Assembly (NCBI GenBank): GCA_964573285.1
Contig: CAZNJD010000067.1
Location: 1-39,112 of the forward strand
Direction of reading: 5' to 3'
From: UBA1140 sp964573285
GTDB taxonomy: Bacteria; Campylobacterota; Campylobacteria; Campylobacterales; Sulfurovaceae
Length of the DNA: 39,112 bases
How positions within the stretch are numbered: the first letter of the stretch is position 1; each line of letters opens with the position of its first letter. The notes below the pieces were generated by a model. It was not told the origin of the DNA. It worked only from the letters and a program-made list of their open reading frames with translations, and did not search any database. The position numbers and the translations under genes are program-made. This document shows, one piece after another, positions 23,523 through 32,039 of this stretch.

Positions 23523-23922
23523 TAACTTGTAGAGATTTATTTACATCTTCATAAACTAAATTATCATCAACAGATACTCTATAGTTTAGAGATAAATCTC
23601 GAAGAAAAGCATGAAATGTTGGCAAAACATCTTTGACAAAAGTAATACTTACTTTATATTTATTATTAGGAATAGATATTACAGATACTTTATCAAAATA
23701 TGTCTCAGCATCAATTTTGAATACCTCTGTATGAAATCGTTTAGCATCTGTAATTACTTCTCTTGTATCTAACTTTTCTAACTCTGCTGTTTTCTGATTA
23801 TAAAGTTCTTCATTTTTATAATAAGAAATCATAGTAGGAATAACCCATAAAAAAAGTAACAATAACGATACAACAGATAAAAGTTTGGTCATTGGTGATA
23901 GTGATTTAAATCCAGTACTCAT
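23500..23922 (-). CDS. Small bitopic protein, GspM/PilO-like
   Basis: 140 residues: a short cytoplasmic start, one membrane segment (about 13-33, LLSVVSLLLLFLWVIPTMIS), a short coiled coil (KNEELYNQKTAELEKL), then a small alpha/beta domain with strands such as KYKVSITFV and KSLQVTMIVKPF. That order matches the GspM/PilO assembly-platform proteins of type II secretion and type IV pilus machines. It begins 14 bases after the 419-residue protein, which would be the GspL/PilMN-like partner. No other pilus or secretion gene is nearby. Identification rests on topology, not on a sequence match. Confidence 0.5.
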   Translation of the reverse strand: MSTGFKSLSPMTKLLSVVSLLLLFLWVIPTMISYYKNEELYNQKTAELEKLDTREVITDAKRFHTEVFKIDAETYFDKVSVISIPNNKYKVSITFVKDVLPTFHAFLRDLSLNYRVSVDDNLVYEDVNKSLQVTMIVKPF

Positions 23923-23936
23923 ATTTTTCTCTTTCT

Positions 23937-25196
23937 CTATTTAGATGTGAATGTAAATTCTGTCATAAAATTTTCTAATGGTTTAATAACAAATTTACCA
24001 CCACTATAAAGTTTATTCAAACTATTTTTTAGTGGCTCTATCCCCCAAACTACGCCCTTAATATCTACTGCTGTTGTAGATATAATTGCTTTTTTCAATT
24101 CTGCATTTTTGCCCATCGCTTTAAATAGGTTTTCTGATACCTTTTCTAATGCTAAATTTCTTTTTTGTGCAGAAATTTGAGTATTTTTTTGAGATAGTTG
24201 ATTAGATATTGTACCATTTTTTATCGAAAAGAAACCACCTAATCCCAAAACAATTAATAGTGGTAATATAGAAAAAAGTAAAGATGGGTTTGAATTAGAG
24301 CTTTGAGATGAATTAGATGAAAAAAGTGATTTAAATCCAGAAAAAAATCCTTCATGTTTATTATTATTTTCTATTTTTATATCACTTAAATTGCTATTTT
24401 TGATAAACTCTTGTTTTACTCTATTTGTTGCCTCTTCTTTTTTAGAACTTTTAATAACTCTTGCTAAAATCTCTATCTTTTTAACAGGTTTAAGATAGCT
24501 ACTCTGTGCAATCTCTTGACTACTTGCCATATGATGGAGTAGATTATGAATATTACTTTGAGATAGTTCTATATGCATGGATAACTCTTCTCTCAATACT
24601 TTTAATAATTTAGGAGACTCATCAGTAACAAGCATCTCAATATGGTCTGCAAAACTATATGAAATTTTATAATATGCCTCCATACTTTTATATACCCTAT
24701 ATGCAATTTGCTTCTCTGTTAAACCTCTAGTTCCTATAGTCCAAGTTTGATAAATTTTATCAGCTGTTGCAAACATCATAAAAAGTTTTCTATCAAATAG
24801 ACCGATAAATAGTATCAATTTATCACTTAGAACATTTTTATAATGTTCATAAAGAATTGCAAAAGGAGAAAAATATAGTGTAGTAGGTACATCTCCTATA
24901 TCTATCTTCTCTTGTGTTACAAAATTATTATTAAAAATTCTAGCTGTTACTCTATTTTTATCATCATCTTGAGTAACAAACTGTTTTGCCAAAAGAGATA
25001 TAGATACAATATTATTATTGGTATATTGAGATTGAAGTTTGCGAATTTTTTCTATAAACTTTACTTTATCACTCTCATGAAACTGCTCTATCTCCTTAGC
25101 TATAAATCCATCTTCTGTTTGGACAGCATAATTCAAAAAATAGAACTCTCTCTCTTTATAATGGGTAATAGTTACATATGGTTCTTGACTATTCAT
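23937..25196 (-). CDS. Bitopic protein with large cytoplasmic domain, GspL/PilMN-like
   Basis: 419 residues. Residues 1 to about 250 form a soluble cytoplasmic domain with alternating strands and helices; LILFIGLFDRKLFMMFATAD followed by KIYQTWTIG resembles an actin-like fold strand pair as in GspL or PilM. A serine- and asparagine-rich linker (about 285-303) leads to a membrane segment (about 306-326, LFSILPLLIVLGLGGFF), a coiled coil, and a C-terminal strand-rich end (GGKFVIKPLENFMTEFTF). This is the GspL layout, with the next gene resembling GspM. It is first in a two-gene unit with about 240 bases upstream. I could not identify a family by sequence; function unknown. Confidence 0.5.
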   Translation of the reverse strand: MNSQEPYVTITHYKEREFYFLNYAVQTEDGFIAKEIEQFHESDKVKFIEKIRKLQSQYTNNNIVSISLLAKQFVTQDDDKNRVTARIFNNNFVTQEKIDIGDVPTTLYFSPFAILYEHYKNVLSDKLILFIGLFDRKLFMMFATADKIYQTWTIGTRGLTEKQIAYRVYKSMEAYYKISYSFADHIEMLVTDESPKLLKVLREELSMHIELSQSNIHNLLHHMASSQEIAQSSYLKPVKKIEILARVIKSSKKEEATNRVKQEFIKNSNLSDIKIENNNKHEGFFSGFKSLFSSNSSQSSNSNPSLLFSILPLLIVLGLGGFFSIKNGTISNQLSQKNTQISAQKRNLALEKVSENLFKAMGKNAELKKAIISTTAVDIKGVVWGIEPLKNSLNKLYSGGKFVIKPLENFMTEFTFTSK

Positions 25197-25363
25197 ATTT
25201 TATCTCCTACTTAACTAATCATATAAAAAAGATTAATATTTAATTTTAAACTACTCATATTGAAAGTATAACCTATCTTTTGTTATTAACAGCTTATGTT
25301 TATAACTGTTTTTTAATATTTAAATATATTTATTGGTTTTAATTAACTTTTAATCTAATGAAG

Positions 25364-25410
25364 TACTTTAAAATAATATAAAGTTTAATCTTTAATTAAG
25401 CTTTAAAGTA
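25364..25410. terminator. Long inverted repeat after the DUF374-like gene
   Basis: TACTTTAAA (25364-25372) is the exact reverse complement of TTTAAAGTA (25402-25410), with a 29-base interior that holds a smaller AAAG/CTTT pairing. It lies 25 bases past the minus-strand DUF374-like stop and could end the HP0268-miaB-DUF374 transcript, but no T-run follows. The rest of 25197-25435 is AT-rich spacer; it must hold the promoter of the GspL-like pair, though no single -10 box stands out. Confidence 0.4.
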
Positions 25411-25435
25411 GATATTAATATATAAAATTGTGATT

Positions 25436-26074
25436 TCAAAGTGAGTGTCTGTTCATTACTGATTGTAGATGTTTTTTTGCCTCATCTTTTTTCATATTAT
25501 TAATATTTATTATTTGATGATATATTTCCAATCGACTAAAAGGTTTTGGAATTAGAAATTTATCCCAACTACTCAACTGCCAATAAGAGCTTGGTTTATA
25601 ATTAACTATCATAATAGGAAGTTTAGCTCTCAAAGCCAAAGCAACAGCACCATCACTCATACTATATCTAGGTCCTTTTGGACCATCTGGAGTTATCATA
25701 ATTGTTTGTTTGGCTTTGATTGCTTTAATTGCATTTATCAGTACCTGTTTAGCTCCTCTATTAGATGACCCTCGCAGTGGCATAATCTCCAAAAAGTTCA
25801 ATACTTTGGCAATCAGTTCTCCATTAAAATGTCGAGAAATAATTGCAGCAGTAGGCTGTGTTTTTCGTAGTTCTCTATAGACTTGTGGAGAGATTAGAAG
25901 CTCTCCATGCCAAGTAACAGCGATACATTGCCCCTCTATAGTTTTATCTATAAAATGATATTGTTTTCTATATGTTATCCATAAAAGACGCATAATAGTA
26001 AAAATAATTGCAGGTATAAAAATAATAGAAAGTTTTCTAAAAAACTTTTTACGCCACTTTTTTATATCTATCAC
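25436..26074 (-). CDS. DUF374-family acyltransferase-like membrane protein
   Basis: 212 residues with an N-terminal membrane segment (about 12-32, KLSIIFIPAIIFTIMRLLWI). The motifs VTWHGELLISP, IISRHFNGELIAKVL, RGSSNRGAKQVL and ITPDGPKGPRY are the conserved blocks of DUF374 proteins, which are related to lysophospholipid or lipid A acyltransferases. The probable role is in envelope lipid or lipid A modification. The start is GTG (26074-26072) and overlaps the miaB stop codon by one base (TAGTG), so translation is coupled. Confidence 0.85.
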   Translation of the reverse strand: MIDIKKWRKKFFRKLSIIFIPAIIFTIMRLLWITYRKQYHFIDKTIEGQCIAVTWHGELLISPQVYRELRKTQPTAAIISRHFNGELIAKVLNFLEIMPLRGSSNRGAKQVLINAIKAIKAKQTIMITPDGPKGPRYSMSDGAVALALRAKLPIMIVNYKPSSYWQLSSWDKFLIPKPFSRLEIYHQIININNMKKDEAKKHLQSVMNRHSL

Positions 26075-27375
26075 TAAATGAGTACTCCATCCAAAGCACC
26101 TCTGGAGGTTTTAGTGACTTTAACTGGTAATATTTTACCTAAAATCTCTTCACTTCCTTTAACAAAAAAAAGTTTACCATCATCACTTCGTCCTGATACT
26201 CTACCACCTGATTTTAGTTCATCAAAATATACCATATGGACTTTGTCCATTTGAGCATTCATTATAATATCAATAATTTGAGTATGTCGCTTTTGTAATC
26301 TAGTTAATCTCTCTGATGCTATATCTTTTGGAATTTGATTATCATAATTAGCTGCTAGGGTATGAGGTCTAGCAGAGTATTTAAATGAAAAAAGTTGCTC
26401 AAATCGAACCTCTTCTAATACCTCCATAGTATCTTCAAAATCAGCATCACTCTCACCTGGAAAACCTACAATAATGTCAGTTGAAATTGTAGCCTCTGGA
26501 GAAAGTTCCCTAACTCTAGCACAACGATTTAAAAACCACTCTTTGGTATAACCTCTTTTCATCTCTCGTAAAAGTTTAGTTGAACCACTCTGTAGAGGTA
26601 TATGAATTTGCTTACATATCTTTGGATTTGATGCAAATTCATTTAAAAATTCATCATCCATATGTAGAGGATGTGGAGAAGTAAAACGAATTCGCTCTAA
26701 ACCATCTATATCACTAATTTTTTGCAATAGTTTCGTAAAGTTACACTTTTCTTCACTATTGGTAAAGTGTTTTCCATAATTATTAACATTTTGACCAAGC
26801 AACATTATCTCTTTGGCTCCAGTTAATACAGCTTTTTTTATCTCTGCTATAATCAAATCAGATGGAATTGATACCTCATCACCTCTAGTTGCAGGTACAA
26901 TACAGTAAGTACATGATTTATCACATCCCATAGAGATATTAACCATTGCTTTAAAAGGGTTAGTTCTATATTCACCAAATGTATAGGTACTATCATCATA
27001 ATCCAAATCAATCTCAACAGCATGTTTAACATCCATAATTTTTGAAAGTTTAGATACATTTCTAGCACCCAATACAAAATCAACTGATGGAGCTCGTTTG
27101 ATAATATCTCTACCTAGATGTGAAGCAGTACAACCTGTTACACCTATTTTGGCACTCTTTTTTTTATATTTATTAAATACACCTATTTCAGAAAATAGTT
27201 TAGATACTGGTTTTTCCCTTACACTACATGTATTAATAATAATCAAGTCAGCTTCTCGAAGCTCTCTAGTAAGCTCATATGGCTCTTTTCGGTTTAGTTC
27301 TGCAATCATATGTTCACTATCACGAACATTCATAGCACACCCTAAGGTCTCTATATAAAGTTTTTTAGTACTCAT
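26074..27375 (-). CDS. miaB: tRNA-2-methylthio-N6-dimethylallyladenosine synthase
   Basis: 433 residues. The N-terminal UPF0004 domain has cluster cysteines in ETLGCAMNVRDSE, NTCSVREKPVSK and GVTGCTAS. The radical-SAM motif CDKSCTYCIVPATRG sits near residue 150, followed by HIPLQSGSTKLLREMKRGY and DIIVGFPGE, and a C-terminal TRAM domain. MiaB adds the methylthio group to i6A37 in tRNAs reading UNN codons. The HP0268 gene is directly upstream and the DUF374 gene overlaps downstream. Confidence 0.95.
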   Translation of the reverse strand: MSTKKLYIETLGCAMNVRDSEHMIAELNRKEPYELTRELREADLIIINTCSVREKPVSKLFSEIGVFNKYKKKSAKIGVTGCTASHLGRDIIKRAPSVDFVLGARNVSKLSKIMDVKHAVEIDLDYDDSTYTFGEYRTNPFKAMVNISMGCDKSCTYCIVPATRGDEVSIPSDLIIAEIKKAVLTGAKEIMLLGQNVNNYGKHFTNSEEKCNFTKLLQKISDIDGLERIRFTSPHPLHMDDEFLNEFASNPKICKQIHIPLQSGSTKLLREMKRGYTKEWFLNRCARVRELSPEATISTDIIVGFPGESDADFEDTMEVLEEVRFEQLFSFKYSARPHTLAANYDNQIPKDIASERLTRLQKRHTQIIDIIMNAQMDKVHMVYFDELKSGGRVSGRSDDGKLFFVKGSEEILGKILPVKVTKTSRGALDGVLI

Positions 27376-27380
27376 ATTAT

Positions 27381-27620
27381 CTATTTTACAATATGAACTT
27401 CATATATAAAATCATCATCATTTAATCCAAATTTTACCTCACGCATATATACTGAATACTCTTTTTCTTCAAAATACTCAATAAATGCTTTTAACTCTTT
27501 GTGTGAATTATCTTTGTCAAGGTAAAAAATAGACTTTTTTTCTAAAGCTTCTTCAATTTTTAATATATCCATCAATTTAGGTTTTGTCGTAATTGAAGCT
27601 CTCGCTAATTTCATTTTCAT
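27381..27620 (-). CDS. HP0268-family small nuclease
   Basis: 79 residues from the second ATG (27620), which has AAGGA 9 bases upstream; the first ATG at 27629 is too close to that site. The pattern SIFYLDKDNSHKELKAFIEYFEEK, then YSVYMREVKFGLNDDDFIYEVHIVK, matches the Helicobacter pylori HP0268 family, a fold specific to Campylobacterota. HP0268 has been reported to have DNA-nicking and purine-specific RNase activity. Here it is 5 bases upstream of miaB, as if co-transcribed. It is divergent from nusA, sharing a roughly 160-base intergenic region. Confidence 0.82.
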   Translation of the reverse strand: MKMKLARASITTKPKLMDILKIEEALEKKSIFYLDKDNSHKELKAFIEYFEEKEYSVYMREVKFGLNDDDFIYEVHIVK

Positions 27621-27699
27621 TTTTTCCATTCCTTAAAAATATATACAATATGTTATGTTTAAAAATATTATACCTATTTTTCTTAAAGGTAAGTTTAGC

Positions 27700-27705
27700 T
27701 ATAAT
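27700..27705 (+). promoter_or_regulatory. nusA: Candidate -10 box of nusA
   Basis: TATAAT in the context TTAGCTATAATTCAA, about 77 bases before the chosen nusA start. It supports placing the start at 27782, since an N-terminal extension back to 27593 would begin upstream of this promoter and overlap the divergent HP0268 gene. Confidence 0.55.
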
Positions 27706-27781
27706 TCAACTCTACGCAACAACGGACAAATTCACACGATTTAGTAACACATTGTTAAGTTTAAATATAAAAGGATTAAAT

Positions 27782-28918
27782 ATGGAAAAAATTGTTGATA
27801 TTATTGAGGCTATGGCTCATGAAAAAAATATTTCACTAGAATCAGCTATTGATGCATTTAAAGAAGCATTAATCAAAACAGCAAAAAGATGTACTACTCG
27901 TACTTCAAATTTCGAAGCTACAGTAGATATAGATAAAAAAGATTATCGAGTTCAACAGATTATAACAGTCGCTAAAAAAAGTGATGAGAGATTTGAAAAA
28001 GAGCCAGATAGTGTTATATCATTAGAAGAAGCACAAGAAGAGTATGGAGCAGATATTGAATTAGGAGATGAGCTTAGAAGTGAATTTGTATTAGAAGAAC
28101 ATGGACGAACTGCATCTTATAATCTATTTAAAGAGTTACAATATCATATCCAAAGAAGAGTAGAACAAGACCTATTTGAAAAGTATAGAGAAAAAGTAGG
28201 TACTATCATGATAGGTACAGTCAACCGTATTGATGATAAAGAGAATACATTTATCGAAATTGGTGAACTAAAAGGTATTTTGAGTCAACGAAACCGTATC
28301 AAAGGTGAAAAATTTAAACTCGGAGATACAGTCAAAACACTTCTACGATATGTAAGTATAGACCCAGAGATGGGAATGTTCTTAGAACTTACTAGAACAG
28401 CACCAAAATTTCTTGAAAAACTAATGGAAAAAGAGGTTCCAGAGATTGCTGATAATACAGTAGAGATTATTGCAAGTTCAAGAATACCAGGACAAAGAGC
28501 TAAATTAGCACTCAAAACAGACTATTCCAATGTTGACCCAATTGGTGCAGCTGTAGGTGTCAAGGGAGTTAGAATTAATGCTGTAAGTTCGGAATTATCA
28601 GGTGAAAATATCGACTGTGTAGAGCATTCAGCAATTCCTGAGGTATTTATCACTAGAGCATTATCTCCTGCCATTGTTCAGAGTATTAAAATTACTGATA
28701 CTAAAAATAAAAAAGCACTTGTAAATATTACCAACGACCAAAAAGCAAAAGCTATTGGGAAAAGTGGTATCAATATTCGTCTAGCATCTATGCTTACTGG
28801 CTATACAATTGAGCTTAATGAGATAGAAGGAGTTAGTCAACGGAGCAGTAATAGTAGTTCTTCTCATGAAGTCGAAAAAACTACTAACACTGATGCTTTA
28901 GCTGATTTGTTTAAGTAA
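27782..28918 (+). CDS. nusA: Transcription termination/antitermination factor NusA
   Basis: 378 residues from the ATG at 27782, with AAAGGA upstream. The N-terminal RNA-polymerase-binding domain starts MEKIVDIIEAMAHEKNISLE. Then an S1 domain (about 135-200, GTVNRIDDKENTFIEIGELKGIL), and two KH domains with SRIPGQRAKLALK, DPIGAAVGVKGVRI and KAIGKSGINIRLAS. It binds RNA polymerase and nascent RNA to tune pausing, termination and antitermination. It lacks the C-terminal acidic repeats of Escherichia coli NusA, as usual in Campylobacterota. exbB follows after 37 bases. Confidence 0.94.
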   Translation: MEKIVDIIEAMAHEKNISLESAIDAFKEALIKTAKRCTTRTSNFEATVDIDKKDYRVQQIITVAKKSDERFEKEPDSVISLEEAQEEYGADIELGDELRSEFVLEEHGRTASYNLFKELQYHIQRRVEQDLFEKYREKVGTIMIGTVNRIDDKENTFIEIGELKGILSQRNRIKGEKFKLGDTVKTLLRYVSIDPEMGMFLELTRTAPKFLEKLMEKEVPEIADNTVEIIASSRIPGQRAKLALKTDYSNVDPIGAAVGVKGVRINAVSSELSGENIDCVEHSAIPEVFITRALSPAIVQSIKITDTKNKKALVNITNDQKAKAIGKSGINIRLASMLTGYTIELNEIEGVSQRSSNSSSSHEVEKTTNTDALADLFK

Positions 28919-28955
28919 GAGTTACATATAATAGCGTCAAAAAAGGGATACAAAT

Positions 28956-29390
28956 ATGAATATAGAGTTTTTAAGTCAAATTGTTGACTATGGAGTACTA
29001 GGGCTTCTAGCATTTATGAGCTTTTTGACACTATTTTTTTGGATAGAGAGATTACTTTTTTATAAAGGTGTCAAGATAGAAAAATATTCGACACAAGAGG
29101 CATTAGAACTTGATATTACTAATAATCTAGGAATAATCTCTAGCTTTGGAGCAAATGCTCCATATATTGGGCTTTTAGGAACTGTACTCAGTATTATAGT
29201 TACATTCTATACTTTGGGTCAAACAGGAGAGATGGATGTCAAAAATATTATGACATCTCTAGCATTGGCACTCAAAGCTACAGCAATGGGGCTAGTAGTT
29301 GCAATTCCTGCTATATTTTTCTATAATCATCTTAATAGAAAAGTAGATATACTTCTAACCAAGTGGACTATATACCAAAAGGAGAAGTAA
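28956..29390 (+). CDS. exbB: ExbB/MotA/TolQ-family proton channel protein
   Basis: 144 residues with three membrane segments (about 12-32, 67-88 and 105-128). NAPYIGLLGTVLSIIVTFYTLG and LALKATAMGLVVAIPAIFFYNHLNRK are the conserved ExbB/TolQ core. It is the compact form common in Campylobacterota, lacking the long N-terminal part. With ExbD it uses the proton gradient to drive TonB-dependent uptake across the outer membrane. Its stop is directly followed by the exbD ATG. Confidence 0.9.
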   Translation: MNIEFLSQIVDYGVLGLLAFMSFLTLFFWIERLLFYKGVKIEKYSTQEALELDITNNLGIISSFGANAPYIGLLGTVLSIIVTFYTLGQTGEMDVKNIMTSLALALKATAMGLVVAIPAIFFYNHLNRKVDILLTKWTIYQKEK

Positions 29391-29774
29391 ATGTCTCAAA
29401 GAAAACGGTTTGATACTATTAATGTTGTTCCTTTTATAGATATTATGTTGGTGCTTCTTGTTATAGTACTGACTACTGCTTCATTTATACAAACAGGAGT
29501 AATTAAACTAGATTTACCAGCTTCTAGTGTCAAATCACCAAAAGAGAAACCACCAAAAGAGCTAAAAATATCTATTAAAAAAGATGGAGAGATATTTTTT
29601 GACAAAACTAAAATAGCAAAAGAAGATTTGGAAAAACTATTATTAGAGCATAAAAAAGATACACCTATTAGTTTATATTGTGATAAAGAGGCACAATTTA
29701 ATAAATTTGTATTTCTATTAGATATTCTCAAAAAAAATAGTTATGAAAATCTAGGAATTGTAACCAAAAAATGA
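29391..29774 (+). CDS. exbD: ExbD/TolR-family protein
   Basis: 127 residues: a short cytoplasmic start, one membrane segment (about 12-32) containing the essential Asp17 in VPFIDIMLVLLV, and a periplasmic domain. It begins immediately after the exbB stop and its TGA overlaps the tonB ATG (ATGA), so all three are coupled. The order exbB-exbD-tonB supports ExbD over TolR. Confidence 0.9.
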   Translation: MSQRKRFDTINVVPFIDIMLVLLVIVLTTASFIQTGVIKLDLPASSVKSPKEKPPKELKISIKKDGEIFFDKTKIAKEDLEKLLLEHKKDTPISLYCDKEAQFNKFVFLLDILKKNSYENLGIVTKK

Positions 29775-30598
29775 GTTCTATTCGTTATAGTTCCTCTTTT
29801 ATTATTAGTAGTTTGGTTTATATAGTAATAGTTGCTATATATTTCAATATTATAGATATACCTAAACCTATAGATAAACCAAAAGAGCATAGGGTCAAAA
29901 TAGCTATTATAATTCCACCTAAAATTGAACCTAAACCCATAATCAAATCTACTCCACCACCTACAATGGTAGTACCAAAGCCAAAGCCAAAAAAGATTAT
30001 CAAGAAAACAAAGCATAAAAGAAAAAAGATTATCAAAAAACCAAAGCATAAAAGAAAAAAGATTATCAAAAAGTCAAAGCATAAAATAAAAAAAATTATT
30101 AAAAAGCCAAAGCATAAAATAAAAAAGATTATTAAATATAAAAAAGTGGTAAAACTAGCAAAAGTGGTAGAGGTAATAGAACCATATATCAAACCTATAT
30201 CAAAAGAGGTTCCTATGCCTATTCAATCAAAAATTATAACAAGACCAAAACCTATAATAAGACCAAAACCTATAAAAAGGGTTATACCATCACATAAAGA
30301 AAATCTAAATACAAAAAAAAGAAATTTTCTAAAAAATGTTAGAGAAAAAATTTATACAAATAAGCGATATCCTCCTCTAGCTAAACGGAGAAATATACAA
30401 GGACGAGTACATGTAATTTTTGATATTTTAACTAATGGAGAGGCAACTAATATCCGAATAGATGAGTCATCAAGAATATTAAAAAAAGAGGTTAAGCGTT
30501 CCATAAGAAAAAGTTTTCCTATAGATATACCCCCTTCTATTGCTTCACTTTTTCCTATGAGGAATATATCTATTAATATTGATTTTAAGCTAAAATAA
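29771..30598 (+). CDS. tonB: TonB-family energy transducer with a lysine-rich repeat spacer
   Basis: 275 residues: N-terminal membrane anchor (about 10-29), a proline-lysine periplasmic spacer, and a C-terminal TonB domain (about 190-275) with RYPPLAKRRNIQGRVHVIFDI and DESSRILKKEVKRSI. It links the ExbB-ExbD motor to outer-membrane receptors. The spacer is unusual: besides short KPKPK and RPKPI units it holds four tandem copies of an 11-residue KKIIKKxKHKx unit plus a partial fifth, giving a very basic stretch. The gene overlaps exbD by four bases and ends at a hairpin shared with the convergent M23 gene. Confidence 0.9.
   Translation: MSSIRYSSSFIISSLVYIVIVAIYFNIIDIPKPIDKPKEHRVKIAIIIPPKIEPKPIIKSTPPPTMVVPKPKPKKIIKKTKHKRKKIIKKPKHKRKKIIKKSKHKIKKIIKKPKHKIKKIIKYKKVVKLAKVVEVIEPYIKPISKEVPMPIQSKIITRPKPIIRPKPIKRVIPSHKENLNTKKRNFLKNVREKIYTNKRYPPLAKRRNIQGRVHVIFDILTNGEATNIRIDESSRILKKEVKRSIRKSFPIDIPPSIASLFPMRNISINIDFKLK
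29990..30139 (+). repeat. tonB: 33-bp tandem repeat inside tonB
   Basis: Four in-frame 33-base units start at 29990, 30023, 30056 and 30089, and a partial unit starts at 30122. Each encodes KKIIKKxKHK plus Arg or Ile. Units differ by a few bases. The period is a multiple of three, so gain or loss of units would change spacer length without breaking the frame. Confidence 0.85.
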
Positions 30599-30610
30599 AA
30601 TTTATATTAA

Positions 30611-30628
30611 CAAAGAGTCAAATCTTTG
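30611..30628. terminator. Bidirectional terminator between tonB and the M23 gene
   Basis: CAAAGA (30611-30616) pairs perfectly with TCTTTG (30623-30628) around a 6-base loop in the short gap between two convergent genes. Flanks are AT-rich on both sides, so it may stop transcription from both directions. The stem is short. Confidence 0.45.
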
Positions 30629-30629
30629 A

Positions 30630-32039
30630 TTATTTCCCATCTATAATTTTATCAGCCTCATTAAATACTTTGTCTATATTATTTTTTATCCATAGTTTAT
30701 CCATCCACTCTTCTGGACGAACTTCTATTCCTTGTACCAATACACCAAAATGTAAATGGTCACCAAGAGCTAATCCTGTCATTCCTGTCTTGGCTATAAC
30801 AGTTCCTGCATTTATCTCTTGGTCTTGTTGTACCAATATTGTTGAACAGTGACCATATAGAGTAAAAAGTCCCATTCCATGGTCAATCATTGGCATATTT
30901 CCATAAATACCGTTATTATCTGTAAATATAACTTTACCTGCATTGGAGCTAACTATTGGTGCCATTTTGGTACTTGCCATATCTAATCCTACATGATATG
31001 ATTGTGATACCTCGTTACTTTTTTTCCCATAATAATAGTGTCTATGGTCTCCATAACTAGCTACCTTTTTACCATTTCGGAGAGGATAAAATGGTAAAAT
31101 ATGCCAACTATTAATCATTTTATCTGATATATTACTTGCTAATGAGTGAATTAAATCTTCATTTGCTTTTCTCATATCTTCATTGATAGCTTTTAGCTTA
31201 TCTATTCTATCTTTTATCAAAAGATATTGAGGATTACTCTCTGCTAAGTCAGATATTTTTCCATCTATAAACTTATCTGTTGCTTTTATCCATGAAGTTT
31301 TATACTTTTTAGCGACTACATAAAAAGGTACATTGACTATTCGTTTATTTCCTGCCATATCTTCTGCTACAACTTTAGCTGAAAAATGTTCTTGGTTAAA
31401 TGGCCAAGATACCAATGAGGCATAATATCCATCTTCCTTATATGGAACTACTTTGAACTTTTTATCTCCTGAGCGAAGATAAAAATTTTTGAGTGATTCA
31501 TCTCTAACTTGAAAAACAACTAGTGCTGAACCCCCTTGGGTTATAGAATATGAGTTTGAGAGTATATTTATATCTGGTCTATGATAATCTATAGTTACCA
31601 AAATATTTTTGGTAACACTATTACCTTGAAAAAAGTTCCAATTACTTCTATCTGTTACTGTAACTGTTACTTTAAATTGTTTAGCTTTTGGATTAAGTAT
31701 AATACCATCAATTACTTTTCTTGGATACTCTATTTTAACAACTTCTAATTTCTTATTAGGTTCTAATATTAACTCATCAGCTACTCTTACACTATTTTTA
31801 CCATCACTTATCTGTACTGAATATGATTTTAATGCCATATTATCAGATATAGTTATCTCTAATGGCTCTTTTCTATTCCAATAAAGACTCTCTGCCGATT
31901 CAATCACAGGGTCAACTCTCTCAAAAGATGGAGAGGTAAACATATATGCACCTCCTCCAAATATTAATCCTAATACAACAAATAGTGTTCCTTTTGAACT
32001 TCCTTTTTTCCTATTATATATTCTTTTTCTTCTTGCCAT
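30630..32039 (-). CDS. Membrane-anchored M23-family peptidoglycan endopeptidase
   Basis: 469 residues: a basic start, one membrane segment (about 18-36), two or three beta-sandwich-like periplasmic modules to about 270, a short coiled region, and a C-terminal M23 LytM domain. Zinc ligands are in SYHVGLDMA and GDHLHFGVLV, with a central GLFTLYGHCS. These enzymes cut peptidoglycan cross-links. In Campylobacterota, M23 enzymes near bactofilin often shape the cell (Csd1/Csd2/Csd3 types); this one shares a gene run with bactofilin. It overlaps the DHH gene by 26 bases, with the start chosen where the basic N-terminus begins. Confidence 0.9.
   Translation of the reverse strand: MARRKRIYNRKKGSSKGTLFVVLGLIFGGGAYMFTSPSFERVDPVIESAESLYWNRKEPLEITISDNMALKSYSVQISDGKNSVRVADELILEPNKKLEVVKIEYPRKVIDGIILNPKAKQFKVTVTVTDRSNWNFFQGNSVTKNILVTIDYHRPDINILSNSYSITQGGSALVVFQVRDESLKNFYLRSGDKKFKVVPYKEDGYYASLVSWPFNQEHFSAKVVAEDMAGNKRIVNVPFYVVAKKYKTSWIKATDKFIDGKISDLAESNPQYLLIKDRIDKLKAINEDMRKANEDLIHSLASNISDKMINSWHILPFYPLRNGKKVASYGDHRHYYYGKKSNEVSQSYHVGLDMASTKMAPIVSSNAGKVIFTDNNGIYGNMPMIDHGMGLFTLYGHCSTILVQQDQEINAGTVIAKTGMTGLALGDHLHFGVLVQGIEVRPEEWMDKLWIKNNIDKVFNEADKIIDGK

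Noticed and set aside
27593..27781. N-terminal extension of nusA
   Set aside because: It would add 63 hydrophobic residues not typical of NusA, overlap the divergent HP0268 gene and begin upstream of the TATAAT at 27700. The ATG at 27782 has a good ribosome site.
29990..30139. CRISPR-like regular repeat
   Set aside because: The 33-bp units are contiguous, in frame and coding, with no unique spacers.
29818..30192. Hydrophobic antisense open frame opposite tonB with LIIFFILCFGF-type repeats
   Set aside because: It is the mirror of the lysine-rich tonB repeat. It has no ribosome site and tonB is well supported in the other strand.
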